A DNA stretch of 64,000 nt from NCBI RefSeq assembly GCF_039519235.1, contig NZ_CP154351.1, positions 2,232,001 to 2,296,000 on the forward strand, in the 5' to 3' direction. Under the pieces are notes generated by a model. That model had not been told where the DNA came from, did no database searches, and saw only the letters and a program-made list of their open reading frames with translations. This DNA comes from Micrococcus sp. 2A. GTDB lineage: Bacteria; Actinomycetota; Actinomycetes; Actinomycetales; Micrococcaceae. How positions within the stretch are numbered: position 1 is the first letter of the stretch; the number at the start of each line of letters is the position of its first letter. Below, in pieces: positions 1 to 6,908 of this stretch. The translations under genes and the position numbers were made by a program.

Positions 1-659
1 CGGACGCCTTCGCCGCCCGGTCCCACGAGAAGGCGCTCGCCGCGATCGAGGCCGGCCGCCTGGCGCCCGAGATCGTCCCCGTGACGGTGAAGGGCCGCAA
101 GGGCGCCGGGACGGTCGTCGACACGGACGAGGGCCCCCGCCCCGGCTCCACCCCCGAGGTCCTCGCCGGCCTGCGTCCCATCATCAAGCCCGGGGGCGTC
201 GTCACTGCCGGCAACTCCTCCTCCCTGAACGACGGCGCCTCCGCGATCCTCGTCGTCTCCGAGCGGGCCGCCCAGAAGTACGGCCTGACCCCGCGGGCCC
301 GCGTCGTGGAGTCCACCTCGGCGGGCCTGGCTCCCGAGATCATGGGCCTGGGCCCCGTCCCGGCCACCGAGAAGGCCCTCGAGCGCTCCGGCTGGTCCGT
401 GGCGGATCTGGGCGCCGTCGAGCTCAACGAGGCCTTCGCCACCCAGTCCCTGGCCTCGATGCGTCGCCTCGGCCTGGACCCGGAGACCGTCAACGCCGAC
501 GGCGGCGCGATCGCCCTGGGCCATCCGCTGGGCTCCTCGGGGTCGCGCCTCGTGGTCACGCTGCTCGGTCGGATGGAGCGCGAGGGCGCGGACAGGGGCC
601 TGGCCACGATGTGCGTGGGCGTGGGCCAGGGCTCCGCGATGCTCGTGGAGAAGGTGTGA
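1..659 (+). CDS. Acetyl-CoA acetyltransferase (thiolase), C-terminal part, cut by window edge
   Basis: The reading frame is open from base 3, so the start and the N-terminal nucleophilic Cys domain lie outside the window. About 218 residues are visible. They include the thiolase C-terminal motifs: NEAFA, the catalytic-His loop GGAIALGHPLG, and the second catalytic Cys in ATMCVGVGQG. The enzyme cleaves 3-oxoacyl-CoA with CoA to acetyl-CoA in the cytoplasm. The stop is 2 nt before the next ATG, so it is translated together with the enoyl-CoA hydratase and the dehydrogenase that follow. In a phenylacetate locus this would be PaaJ (3-oxoadipyl-CoA thiolase), but a generic FadA cannot be excluded from this fragment. 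Confidence 0.9.
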   Translation, partial: DAFAARSHEKALAAIEAGRLAPEIVPVTVKGRKGAGTVVDTDEGPRPGSTPEVLAGLRPIIKPGGVVTAGNSSSLNDGASAILVVSERAAQKYGLTPRARVVESTSAGLAPEIMGLGPVPATEKALERSGWSVADLGAVELNEAFATQSLASMRRLGLDPETVNADGGAIALGHPLGSSGSRLVVTLLGRMEREGADRGLATMCVGVGQGSAMLVEKV

Positions 660-661
660 GC

Positions 662-1504
662 ATGGCCGAGACCCGCGAGACCCCTCAGGCCGAAGCGGAT
701 CCCGACGTCGTGGGCCCGCGCCTGGCCGCGGCGGACTTCACCGCCCTGCGGATCGAGGAGCGCGAGGACCGGCTCCACGCGCGCATGGACCGCCCCGCGG
801 TGCGCAACGCGATCGACGCGACCATGGTGGACGAGTTCCACGCGGTGTGCGCACACCTCGAGCAGAACCCCAAGATCCTCATCATCTCGGGCACGCAGGT
901 GGAGTCGAAGAAGGCCCCCGGCACGTTCTCGGGCATCTTCGCGTCCGGCGCGGACATCGGCCAGCTGCGCGAGCGGCGCCGCAACGACGCCCTGCGCGGC
1001 GTGAACTCGCAGGTGTTCGACCGCATCCACCGCCTGCCGATGCCCGTCATCGCCGCGATCGACGGCTTCGCCCTGGGCGGCGGCGCCGAGCTCGCGTACG
1101 CGGCGGACTTCCGCATCGCCACGCCCTCCCTGAAGATGGGCCAGCCGGAGACCGGCCTCGGCATCACGGCTGCCGCGGGCGCGCAGTGGCGCCTCAAGGA
1201 GCTCGTCGGCGAGCCGGTGGCCCTCGAGCTGCTGCTGGCCGGCCGCATCCTGGACGCCCAGGAGGCCCTGGACCTCACGCTCGTCACCGAGCTGCACGAG
1301 CCGGACCACCTGGAGGACGCCGCCCACGCCCTGGCGGACCGCATCGCGCAGCAGGACCCCCTGGCGGTGCGCCTGTCCAAGCGCGTGTTCCACCTGCCCC
1401 GCGAGGCCCACCCCCACGTGGACGAGATCGCGCAGGCCATCCTGTTCGAGTCCGAGGCCAAGTTCGAGCGCATGCAGGCGTTCCTGGACCGCAAGAAGAA
1501 GTGA
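662..1504 (+). CDS. Enoyl-CoA hydratase/isomerase family protein (PaaF/PaaG-like)
   Basis: A 280-residue crotonase. The oxyanion-hole motif FASGADI and the segment DGFALGGGAELAYAADFRIA are present, followed by GQPETGLGI. The Glu residues of GGAEL and QPETG sit where crotonase catalytic acids lie. It hydrates 2-enoyl-CoA to 3-hydroxyacyl-CoA. An N-terminal extension of about 40 residues (Glu/Asp/Ala-rich) precedes the fold. The ATG at 662 follows the thiolase stop by 2 nt, with GGAG just upstream. It lies between thiolase and 3-hydroxyacyl-CoA dehydrogenase genes, so beta-oxidation of a ring-cleavage product is the likely role; assignment to PaaF or PaaG is inference. Confidence 0.9.
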   Translation: MAETRETPQAEADPDVVGPRLAAADFTALRIEEREDRLHARMDRPAVRNAIDATMVDEFHAVCAHLEQNPKILIISGTQVESKKAPGTFSGIFASGADIGQLRERRRNDALRGVNSQVFDRIHRLPMPVIAAIDGFALGGGAELAYAADFRIATPSLKMGQPETGLGITAAAGAQWRLKELVGEPVALELLLAGRILDAQEALDLTLVTELHEPDHLEDAAHALADRIAQQDPLAVRLSKRVFHLPREAHPHVDEIAQAILFESEAKFERMQAFLDRKKK

Positions 1505-1512
1505 GGACTTCC

Positions 1513-2400
1513 ATGACCGAGACCCAGAACACCCCTGACACCTCCCGCGCGTCCGTGCCCGACGTCGTCGGCGTCCTCGGCGGCGGCCGCATGGGCGGCG
1601 GCATCGCCCACGCCTTCCTCACCTCCGGTGCCGCCGAGGTGATCGTGGTGGAGCGCGACGCGCAGTCGGCCGAGGCAGCCAAGGAGCGGATCGAGGCGGA
1701 CCTCGCGAAGTCCCTCGAGCGCGGCCAGCTGGACGGCAACCTGGACGTGTGGGCCGAGCGCCTCACGATCTCCCTGGACCGCGCCGACTTCGCCCGCTGC
1801 GGGCTCGTGGTGGAGGCCGTCTTCGAGGACATGCAGGTCAAGATCGACGCCCTCACCGACGTCGAGAAGCACCTGGCCGAGGACGCGTGGCTCGCCACGA
1901 ACACCTCCTCGCTGTCCGTGGACGAGATCGCCCGCCACCTGCAGCGCCCCGAGCGCTTCTGCGGCCTGCACTACTTCAACCCGGTTCCGGCCTCGAAGCT
2001 CGTGGAGGTCGTCATCGGCGAGCAGACCGGCGAGGAGCTCACGGCCCTCTCCACCGCGTGGGTGCGCGGCCTGGGCAAGACCCCGGTCGTGGTGAAGGAC
2101 GCGCCCGGCTTCGCGTCGTCGCGCCTCGGCGTGGCCATCGCGCTCGAGGCCATCCGCATGGTCGAGGAGGGCGTGGCCTCCCCCGAGGACATCGACGCCG
2201 CCATGGTGCTCGGCTACAAGTTCCCCGTCGGCCCGCTCGCGCTGACGGACATCGTGGGCCTGGACGTGCGCCTTGGAATCGCCGAGTACCTCGAGTCCCA
2301 GCTCGGCGAGCGCTTCGCCCCGCCGCAGCTCATGCGGGACATGGTGGCCCGCGGCGAGCTCGGCCGGAAGTCCGGCAAGGGCTTCTTCGACTACCGCTGA
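1513..2400 (+). CDS. 3-hydroxyacyl-CoA dehydrogenase (PaaH/3-hydroxybutyryl-CoA dehydrogenase type)
   Basis: 295 residues, the normal length for a monofunctional enzyme. A Rossmann motif lies near residue 17 (GVLGGGRMGGGIAHAF). The family signature follows: NTSSLSV, then GLHYFNPVPASKLVEVV with the catalytic His, and DAPGF at the start of the C-terminal domain. It oxidises 3-hydroxyacyl-CoA with NAD+. The start ATG is 8 nt after the hydratase stop, so the genes are co-transcribed. A strong hairpin 58 nt after the stop ends the operon. In context this is probably PaaH, acting on 3-hydroxyadipyl-CoA. Confidence 0.9.
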   Translation: MTETQNTPDTSRASVPDVVGVLGGGRMGGGIAHAFLTSGAAEVIVVERDAQSAEAAKERIEADLAKSLERGQLDGNLDVWAERLTISLDRADFARCGLVVEAVFEDMQVKIDALTDVEKHLAEDAWLATNTSSLSVDEIARHLQRPERFCGLHYFNPVPASKLVEVVIGEQTGEELTALSTAWVRGLGKTPVVVKDAPGFASSRLGVAIALEAIRMVEEGVASPEDIDAAMVLGYKFPVGPLALTDIVGLDVRLGIAEYLESQLGERFAPPQLMRDMVARGELGRKSGKGFFDYR

Positions 2401-2457
2401 GCGCCGCCGGGGCGGATCGGCCGGGCCTGGCCCGGCGCTCCCGCCCCCGCAGACGAC

Positions 2458-2488
2458 GACGGCCCCCACCGGTTCGGTGGGGGCCGTC
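2458..2488. terminator. Bidirectional intrinsic terminator
   Basis: A perfect 13-bp GC-rich stem (GACGGCCCCCACC and its complement) with a 5-nt loop. It lies between the + strand beta-oxidation operon and the convergent metal-binding gene. No U-tract is present, as is common in high-GC actinobacteria. Confidence 0.8.
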
Positions 2489-2520
2489 CTCGTGCGCGGC
2501 GCGGGCCGCGTCAGGTGAGG

Positions 2521-2781
2521 TCAGGCGGCGTGCGTGCAGGTGGCGCAGGTGCAGTCCTGGCAGGTGCACGTGGCGCAGGAGCAGGCGGTGCCCTCCGCGC
2601 AGTGGGTGCAGGAGCAGGTGTCGCACTCCTCGACGTGGTCGCCGTGCACGTGGTGCAGGTGGCCGTCGTGCTTGTAGTCCACGTGGTCGCCGTGCTCGAC
2701 GGGCTCGTGGCCGCAGGACGGTCCGTGCGCGTGGTCGTGCTCGGGGTGGACGGCGTGGGTGGTGTGGTCAGTGGTCGTCAT
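2521..2781 (-). CDS. Small Cys/His-rich metal-binding protein
   Basis: 86 residues. The first half is His-rich (HPEHDHAHGPSCGHEP, DGHLHHVHGDH). The last third is a run of closely spaced cysteines (ECDTCSCTHC, CSCATCTCQDCTCATC), about 12 Cys in 35 residues, resembling a metallothionein tail. No membrane segment is present. A strong GAGGAGG site precedes the ATG. The start overlaps the 3' end of a zinc-type ArsR repressor gene by 14 bp, so the two are translationally coupled and regulated together. Cytoplasmic Zn buffering or storage is inferred from composition and neighbour. It could instead be a metallochaperone. Confidence 0.75.
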   Translation of the reverse strand: MTTTDHTTHAVHPEHDHAHGPSCGHEPVEHGDHVDYKHDGHLHHVHGDHVEECDTCSCTHCAEGTACSCATCTCQDCTCATCTHAA

Positions 2782-3097
2782 GGTGAGCCTCCTCGGCTGC
2801 GTGGTGGACCGCGTCCCGCACGATGTGGGACACGTGGTCGTCGGTGAGCGAGTAGGTGCGGGTCTTGCCGTTCAGCTCTGATCGCACGAGGCCGCTCATC
2901 CTGAGGACGCGCAGATGCTGGGACATCAGCGTGTGCGTGACCCCCGCGTCGTCGGCCAGCGCGGAGACGCTCGCGGGCGCCTGCGCCATCCGCACCAGCG
3001 CGGCGACGCGCACGGGGGAGGCGAGGACTTTGAACAGCTCCGCTGCCTGGACGATCTGGGGGTTCACGTTCTTCAGCATACCTGCACAGGTCTTCAT
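2768..3097 (-). CDS. ArsR/SmtB-family metal-sensing repressor, zinc alpha5-site type
   Basis: 109 residues from the chosen ATG; a shorter start at 3079 is also possible. A winged-helix DNA-binding core lies at residues 20-85 (VSALADDAGVTHTLMSQHLR recognition helix). The C-terminal helix carries DDHV...VHHAAE, an exact match to the DXHX10HXXE alpha5 ligand set of Zn(II)/Co(II) sensors such as SmtB and CzrA. Such proteins leave DNA when zinc binds. It is followed directly by the Cys/His-rich gene. An inverted repeat overlapping the start is a candidate auto-operator. Confidence 0.88.
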   Translation of the reverse strand: MKTCAGMLKNVNPQIVQAAELFKVLASPVRVAALVRMAQAPASVSALADDAGVTHTLMSQHLRVLRMSGLVRSELNGKTRTYSLTDDHVSHIVRDAVHHAAEEAHHDDH

Positions 3098-3104
3098 GTG
3101 TGCA
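3083..3104. promoter_or_regulatory. Candidate ArsR operator at the start of the zinc repressor gene
   Basis: An inverted repeat, TGCACA - 10 nt - TGTGCA, overlaps the translation start region of the ArsR gene. This is the expected place for autoregulation. The assignment rests on symmetry and position only. Confidence 0.45.
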
Positions 3105-3240
3105 CCCGTCGCGCGCCCCGTGCGGTCGCCGCGCCTAGACTCGGCCCCGGCTCCCGCCCGCCCCGCTCCCGCCTGTCCCGCCCGGCCCGCCCGCACCGCT
3201 CCCGCCTGTCCTGCCCGTCTTACCCGCCCCCGGAGGACGC

Positions 3241-3759
3241 ATGCCCCCGCACCCCGCCCGCCGTCGTGATCGGCCCTTCATCTTCTCGCACGCGTGGTCG
3301 GTGCCGCTGCCGGCCGCCGAGGCGATGGACCTGCTGGGCGACCCGCTGCGCTACCCCGAGTGGTGGCCGGCCATCCCGGCCGCGTGGGACGTCACGGACC
3401 GCACGCGCGGCGACGTCGTCCCCGGCGGCGTCGGCGAGCGCGCGGGGATCCGCCTGATCGGCTTCGTCCCCGTGCGCCTGACCATGGAGCGCGTGGTGGA
3501 CGACCGCGCGCGCGGCGTCCTGCTCGCGCGCCTCGAGGGGGACCTGGAGGGCACGGTGCGCGTCGAGGTCCACGACGACGGCGTCCGCCCCGGCACGCGC
3601 TGCACCGTGGCGTGGCACCAGGAGGTGGTCCTGGGCACCCCGTGGATGCGCGCCGTCGCCGCGGTGCCGGGCGCGCGGGCGGCGATGCGCGCCAGCCATG
3701 CGACGGCGATGCGCGCAGGCCGGCGGTCGCTGGGTGCGGTGTCCCTGCCGGCGGGGTGA
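3241..3759 (+). CDS. SRPBCC-superfamily (polyketide cyclase/START-like) protein
   Basis: 172 residues. The N-terminal HAWSVPLPAAEAMDLLGDP followed by YPEWWPA is the usual opening of SRPBCC hydrophobic-pocket proteins (helix-grip fold). Later strands (RLIGFVPVRLTMERVVD, RVEVHDDG) fit the beta sheet. No catalytic residues can be assigned. GGAGGA precedes the ATG. It is a single gene between the divergent metal operon and a convergent SDR gene. Function unknown; lipid or aromatic ligand binding is possible. Confidence 0.7.
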   Translation: MPPHPARRRDRPFIFSHAWSVPLPAAEAMDLLGDPLRYPEWWPAIPAAWDVTDRTRGDVVPGGVGERAGIRLIGFVPVRLTMERVVDDRARGVLLARLEGDLEGTVRVEVHDDGVRPGTRCTVAWHQEVVLGTPWMRAVAAVPGARAAMRASHATAMRAGRRSLGAVSLPAG

Positions 3760-3839
3760 GACGCCGCCCGGTCCACCGGACCCTCGAACCCCCGCGCAGG
3801 CGTCGACCCTCTCGTCCCGCCCCTCCCCCCGCGCCAGGC

Positions 3840-3871
3840 GACGGCCCCCACCGAACCAGGGGGGGGCCGTC
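3840..3871. terminator. Bidirectional intrinsic terminator
   Basis: A GACGGCCCCC / GGGGGCCGTC stem of 10 bp lies between the convergent SRPBCC and SDR genes. It is very similar in sequence to the hairpin at 2458-2488. Confidence 0.75.
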
Positions 3872-3890
3872 GTCGTGCGTGGGGCGGGTG

Positions 3891-4781
3891 TCAGCCGAGC
3901 AGGGCCGCCATCTGCTTGGCGATCATGTCCGTGGCGCGCTTCGGGGACAGGCGGGAGATGCGGTCCATGGTGGTGGAGTCCTTGCCGGCGGTGACGCGGT
4001 AGGCGCCCTTCTCCACCGCGTTCTCCACGATGATGCGGGCCGCCTCCTGCGGGGTGATGGTCTGGGGCTCGGCCTGCTTCTTGCCCTTGCCGTCCGTGGG
4101 CTTCGCGGCTCCCGCACCCGGGGTGGGCGAGCCCGCCGCGGCCTCGGTGGCCACCTGCTCAGGCGGTGCGCCCGCGCCACCGGGAGCCGTCACGCCGGAG
4201 TTCTCGGTGATGGAGGTGGAGACGCCGCCGGGGAAGACGACGGAGACGTCCACCTTCGTGTCGCGCAGCTCGGCGTAGAGGCCCTCGGTCAGCAGCTTCA
4301 CGGCGGCCTTGGACGCACCGTAGAGGGTCTGGCCGGGCACAGGGACGAAGCCGCCCATGGAGGAGACGTTCACGACGCTGCCGGCCGGGCGGGCCAGCAG
4401 ATGCGGCAGGAACGCGTGGCAGGTGTTCACGGTGCCCCAGAAGTTCACCTCCATCACCCGACGCATCTCCTTCTCGTCGAGCTCCTTGAACGTCACGAAC
4501 TTCTGGATGATGCCGGCCACGTTGACCAGGCCGTCCACCTGGCCGTGCGCGGCGAGGACCTGCTCGGGCAGGGCCCCGACGCCGTCGTGGTCGGTGATGT
4601 CGAGCGGGTGGGCGGTGAAGCGGTCGCGGGCGCCGGCGAGGCGGGCGGTCTCCTCGAGGGACTCGGCGCGCAGATCGACGCCGGCCACGCGGCCTCCGCG
4701 GCGCAGCAGCTCGAGCGTCACCTCGCGTCCGATGCCGTTGCCCGCTCCGGTAACGACGAAGACCTTGTCCGTGATCTGCAT
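3891..4781 (-). CDS. Short-chain dehydrogenase/reductase
   Basis: 296 residues. The classical SDR cofactor motif VTGAGNGIGRE is at residues 9-19, and the D-L/I pair (GVDLRAES) after strand 2 fits NAD(H) preference. NVAG lies near residue 85. The catalytic Ser is in NVSSMGG and the YGASK motif supplies Tyr and Lys. A 45-residue Ala/Pro/Gly-rich insertion sits in the substrate region before a C-terminal domain of the kind seen in actinobacterial SDRs. The ATG is preceded by GAAGGAG. Substrate unknown; lipid or ketone reduction is plausible. Confidence 0.85.
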   Translation of the reverse strand: MQITDKVFVVTGAGNGIGREVTLELLRRGGRVAGVDLRAESLEETARLAGARDRFTAHPLDITDHDGVGALPEQVLAAHGQVDGLVNVAGIIQKFVTFKELDEKEMRRVMEVNFWGTVNTCHAFLPHLLARPAGSVVNVSSMGGFVPVPGQTLYGASKAAVKLLTEGLYAELRDTKVDVSVVFPGGVSTSITENSGVTAPGGAGAPPEQVATEAAAGSPTPGAGAAKPTDGKGKKQAEPQTITPQEAARIIVENAVEKGAYRVTAGKDSTTMDRISRLSPKRATDMIAKQMAALLG

Positions 4782-4937
4782 GGGGCACTCCTTCGGTGGG
4801 GGCGTCCGGGGGTGTCCCTGCGCCTCACCGCCCACGCTTCCGCAGACCGCCGCGCGCGGCAAGGGGGCCGCGGGTCAGGGATGCACAGCCGGGGCCCAGC
4901 GGGCGAGGGACCGGCGTCGAGGGCCGGAGCCTCCCGC

Positions 4938-5375
4938 TCAGAGCTCGGCCTGCGCCTCGTCCCAGCCACGGGAGAGCGGGGGACGCGCGACGCCGTCGAG
5001 CAGCGCCTCCGCGGGGTCGGAGCCGAGCTCCTTGATGCGGTTGGCCTCGTCCACGTGGACGACGCGTGGCTTGAAGGAGCGCGCCTCGGCGTCGTCCATC
5101 TGCGCGTAGGCCATGAGGATCACGATGTCGCCGGGGTGCACGAGGTGGGCGGCCGCGCCGTTGATGCCGATGACGCCGGAGCCGCGCTCGCCCGCGATCG
5201 TGTAGGTCTCGAGGCGGGCGCCGTTGGTGACGTCCACGATGCTCACGAGCTCGCCCGGGAGGATCTGGGCGGCGTCGAGGAGGTCCTGGTCCACGGTCAC
5301 GGACCCCACGTAGTGCAGGTCCGCCTGGGTCACGGTGGCCCGGTGGATCTTGGCGTGGAACATGGTGCGCAGCAT
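4938..5375 (-). CDS. panD: Aspartate 1-decarboxylase
   Basis: 145 residues, typical for PanD. The start MLRT matches the family and is followed by [21 protein letters not shown]. The GS pair in this segment is the autocatalytic cleavage site that generates the pyruvoyl group on Ser. Later motifs [22 protein letters not shown] and [11 protein letters not shown] are present. It converts L-aspartate to beta-alanine for pantothenate and CoA synthesis. No pan genes are adjacent. The ATG at 5375 is chosen because the family starts there; the upstream frame is repetitive and non-homologous. Confidence 0.95.
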   Translation of the reverse strand: MLRTMFHAKIHRATVTQADLHYVGSVTVDQDLLDAAQILPGELVSIVDVTNGARLETYTIAGERGSGVIGINGAAAHLVHPGDIVILMAYAQMDDAEARSFKPRVVHVDEANRIKELGSDPAEALLDGVARPPLSRGWDEAQAEL

Positions 5376-5503
5376 GCGGTGAGGAGCTCTCCAGGTGGGG
5401 GCGGGGTGTGTCCCAGGGACGGGGACGAGTCTACGCGGGGTCTGCGCGGCGGCCGATGAGTCGTCCGGACGGGGCGGGGCAGTGGGGCGGTGGGGCGAAG
5501 CGC

Positions 5504-5559
5504 GGAGGCAGTCGTACACGCCGCTACGTGAATCGGTAGCGGCGTGTACGACTGCCTCC
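5504..5559. repeat. Long palindrome H1 (24-bp perfect arms) after the DUF559 gene
   Basis: Two perfect 24-nt arms surround an 8-nt loop. The inner arm sequence is ACACGCCGCTAC. It lies 10 nt beyond the stop of the DUF559 gene and upstream of panD. It may act as a terminator, but it is much longer than the other terminators here and closely resembles the palindrome at 6636-6687 on the other side of the same gene. Confidence 0.9.
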
Positions 5560-5569
5560 CGGGATGTGG

Positions 5570-6523
5570 TCACCGCGCGCCCCCTCCCACGGGCGATCGC
5601 CGGGCGAGGTGTCCCCGCAGCTGCCACAGGAACGTCTCCAGATGCGCCGGCCGGAAGACGTCCGCCGTCACGCGGATCACCTCCCACCCGTCCGCCCTCA
5701 GGTTGGCGTCCCTCTCGACGTCCTCCCGCCACTGACGCTGATCCGTGCGGTGCTGGTCGCCGTCGTACTCCACGATCACCTTCGCATCGAGCCAGGCCAG
5801 GTCCACGCGCAGCCACTGCCCCGTGGACAGGACGATGCGCGGATTCACCTCAGGCTCGTCGACGCCGGCCAGGACGACGGCCACCCGGAGGCGGCTCTCC
5901 TGGGGCGAGCCGGATCCCGAGCGGACGAGGTCGAGCGCCTCGCGCGCCGCGCGGATGCCCTTGACCCGCGGCCGACTCGCCACGCCCTCCCTCAGCTCCA
6001 CCAGCGTGCCCACGCCGGGCGGCAGCTCACGACGGCGGCGTTCCGAGTGAGCCACCCTCACGATGCTGTCCCCCAGCGCGACGAGGGCGTCCAGCTGCGC
6101 TCCACCCTTCGCGAGGTCCACGAACGTCCACGGGGAGGTGGTCACGCGGACGCCGTCGACGACCCGCACCGGCGCGTCCGGCGGGAGCCGATGGCACCGC
6201 AGGCCCGGGCGCTGCGTGCCCCCGCCGTGATGCCGGGGCTCCGCGAGATGGATGACAGCGCCAGCCCCCAGCCGCCCGGTCAGCCACAGCCCGAGCACCC
6301 TCGCCGCCGTCGCATGGGTGAACACCCCCTCCGGGTGGAGGTCCTGCAGGGCGCGCAGCAGATCCAGCTGCGCAGGCTCCACCTCGCGCAGCCGCCACAG
6401 TCCGTACCCGAGCGAGACGAGGTCGCCGCGCCGCAGGCGGCTGGCCGACACCCCCGCCTCCTGCGCCGCCGGAGTGGAGAACACCGTGGGAGTGCGCTCT
6501 TCGTCGCTCAAGCCGCATCGCAT
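5570..6523 (-). CDS. DUF559 (Vsr-like nuclease fold) protein with AbiEi-like N-terminal winged helix
   Basis: 317 residues from the ATG at 6523; no clear ribosome site, so an upstream start at 6553 is possible. Residues about 15-70 ([25 protein letters not shown]) resemble the winged-helix domain of AbiEi-type antitoxins. The C-terminal 100 residues carry the DUF559 signature: [20 protein letters not shown], then [21 protein letters not shown]. This is a Vsr-like PD-(D/E)XK fold with likely acidic metal ligands. The family is abundant in actinobacteria and not well characterised; nuclease activity is inference. The gene is framed by two related long palindromes. Confidence 0.8.
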   Translation of the reverse strand: MRCGLSDEERTPTVFSTPAAQEAGVSASRLRRGDLVSLGYGLWRLREVEPAQLDLLRALQDLHPEGVFTHATAARVLGLWLTGRLGAGAVIHLAEPRHHGGGTQRPGLRCHRLPPDAPVRVVDGVRVTTSPWTFVDLAKGGAQLDALVALGDSIVRVAHSERRRRELPPGVGTLVELREGVASRPRVKGIRAAREALDLVRSGSGSPQESRLRVAVVLAGVDEPEVNPRIVLSTGQWLRVDLAWLDAKVIVEYDGDQHRTDQRQWREDVERDANLRADGWEVIRVTADVFRPAHLETFLWQLRGHLARRSPVGGGAR

Positions 6524-6635
6524 GGGCGGCAGCGGGGCGGGGGCGCGGGGCATGCCCTGAGCGTGCCCGACGGAGGGGGCCCGTCGTCGTCGGGACGGCA
6601 GATCTGTGGAGAACGCCCGCACCCACCCCTCAGCG

Positions 6636-6687
6636 AGGCAGGCACACGCGCCGCTACGAATATGCGTAGCGGCGCGTGTGCCTGCCT
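6636..6687. repeat. Long palindrome H2 (22-bp perfect arms) upstream of the DUF559 gene
   Basis: Two perfect 22-nt arms with an 8-nt loop. The arms share GGCAG, ACACG and CCGCTAC with palindrome H1. It is 112 nt upstream of the DUF559 start and not directly 3' of any gene, so a terminator role is less natural here. Confidence 0.9.
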
Positions 6688-6853
6688 TGGCGCATGGGCG
6701 GCGGCGGCCCGGGCGGCGACGGCCCGGGCGGCGACGGCGCCCCGGGTGGCAACCGCCCGCGCCGGCACCGCGTCACGACGACGACCGCATCACGACGACG
6801 ACGGCGCCCCCGCCCCCTCCCGCGTGACGCGCGTCTCGGCTAGGCTCGAGCCC

Positions 6854-6875
6854 AATAACCGACCGATCGGTCGGG
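6854..6875. promoter_or_regulatory. TetR-type (PaaR-like) operator in front of paaZ
   Basis: Contains the perfect 16-bp palindrome CCGACCGATCGGTCGG. The 22-bp site has the layout ACCG-NN-CG-NN-CGGT known for actinobacterial PaaR sites. A possible -10 box TAGGCT lies at 6841-6846, so the site would cover the transcription start. The likely binder is the TetR protein at 12253-12882. Confidence 0.7.
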
Positions 6876-6908
6876 ACCCATCCGCGCCCTCGACGTCAGG
6901 AGACCCAC

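Larger units (their letters stand above)
6524..6908. other. 385-bp intergenic region between DUF559 gene and paaZ
   Basis: No gene is supported. It contains palindrome H2, a short direct duplication of GCCCGGGCGGCGACG near 6708-6740, a CGACGACG-rich tract, and the paaZ promoter and operator at its right end. Confidence 0.7.

Noticed and set aside
1..659. Firm name paaJ for the partial thiolase
   Set aside because: Only the C-terminal part is visible and upstream genes are not in the window, so the symbol was left out.
685..2469. Long minus-strand open frame opposite the hydratase and dehydrogenase
   Set aside because: Shadow frame caused by GC-rich codons; Arg/His/Gly-rich product with no motif.
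3294..5459. A 721-codon + strand frame across the SRPBCC, SDR and panD region
   Set aside because: It runs across intergenic DNA and antisense to clear SDR and PanD genes; composition is only Arg/Gly/Ala/His-rich.
5395..5964. 189-codon + strand frame across the panD-DUF559 gap
   Set aside because: Pro/Arg/Ala-rich shadow crossing the palindrome H1; no start signal.
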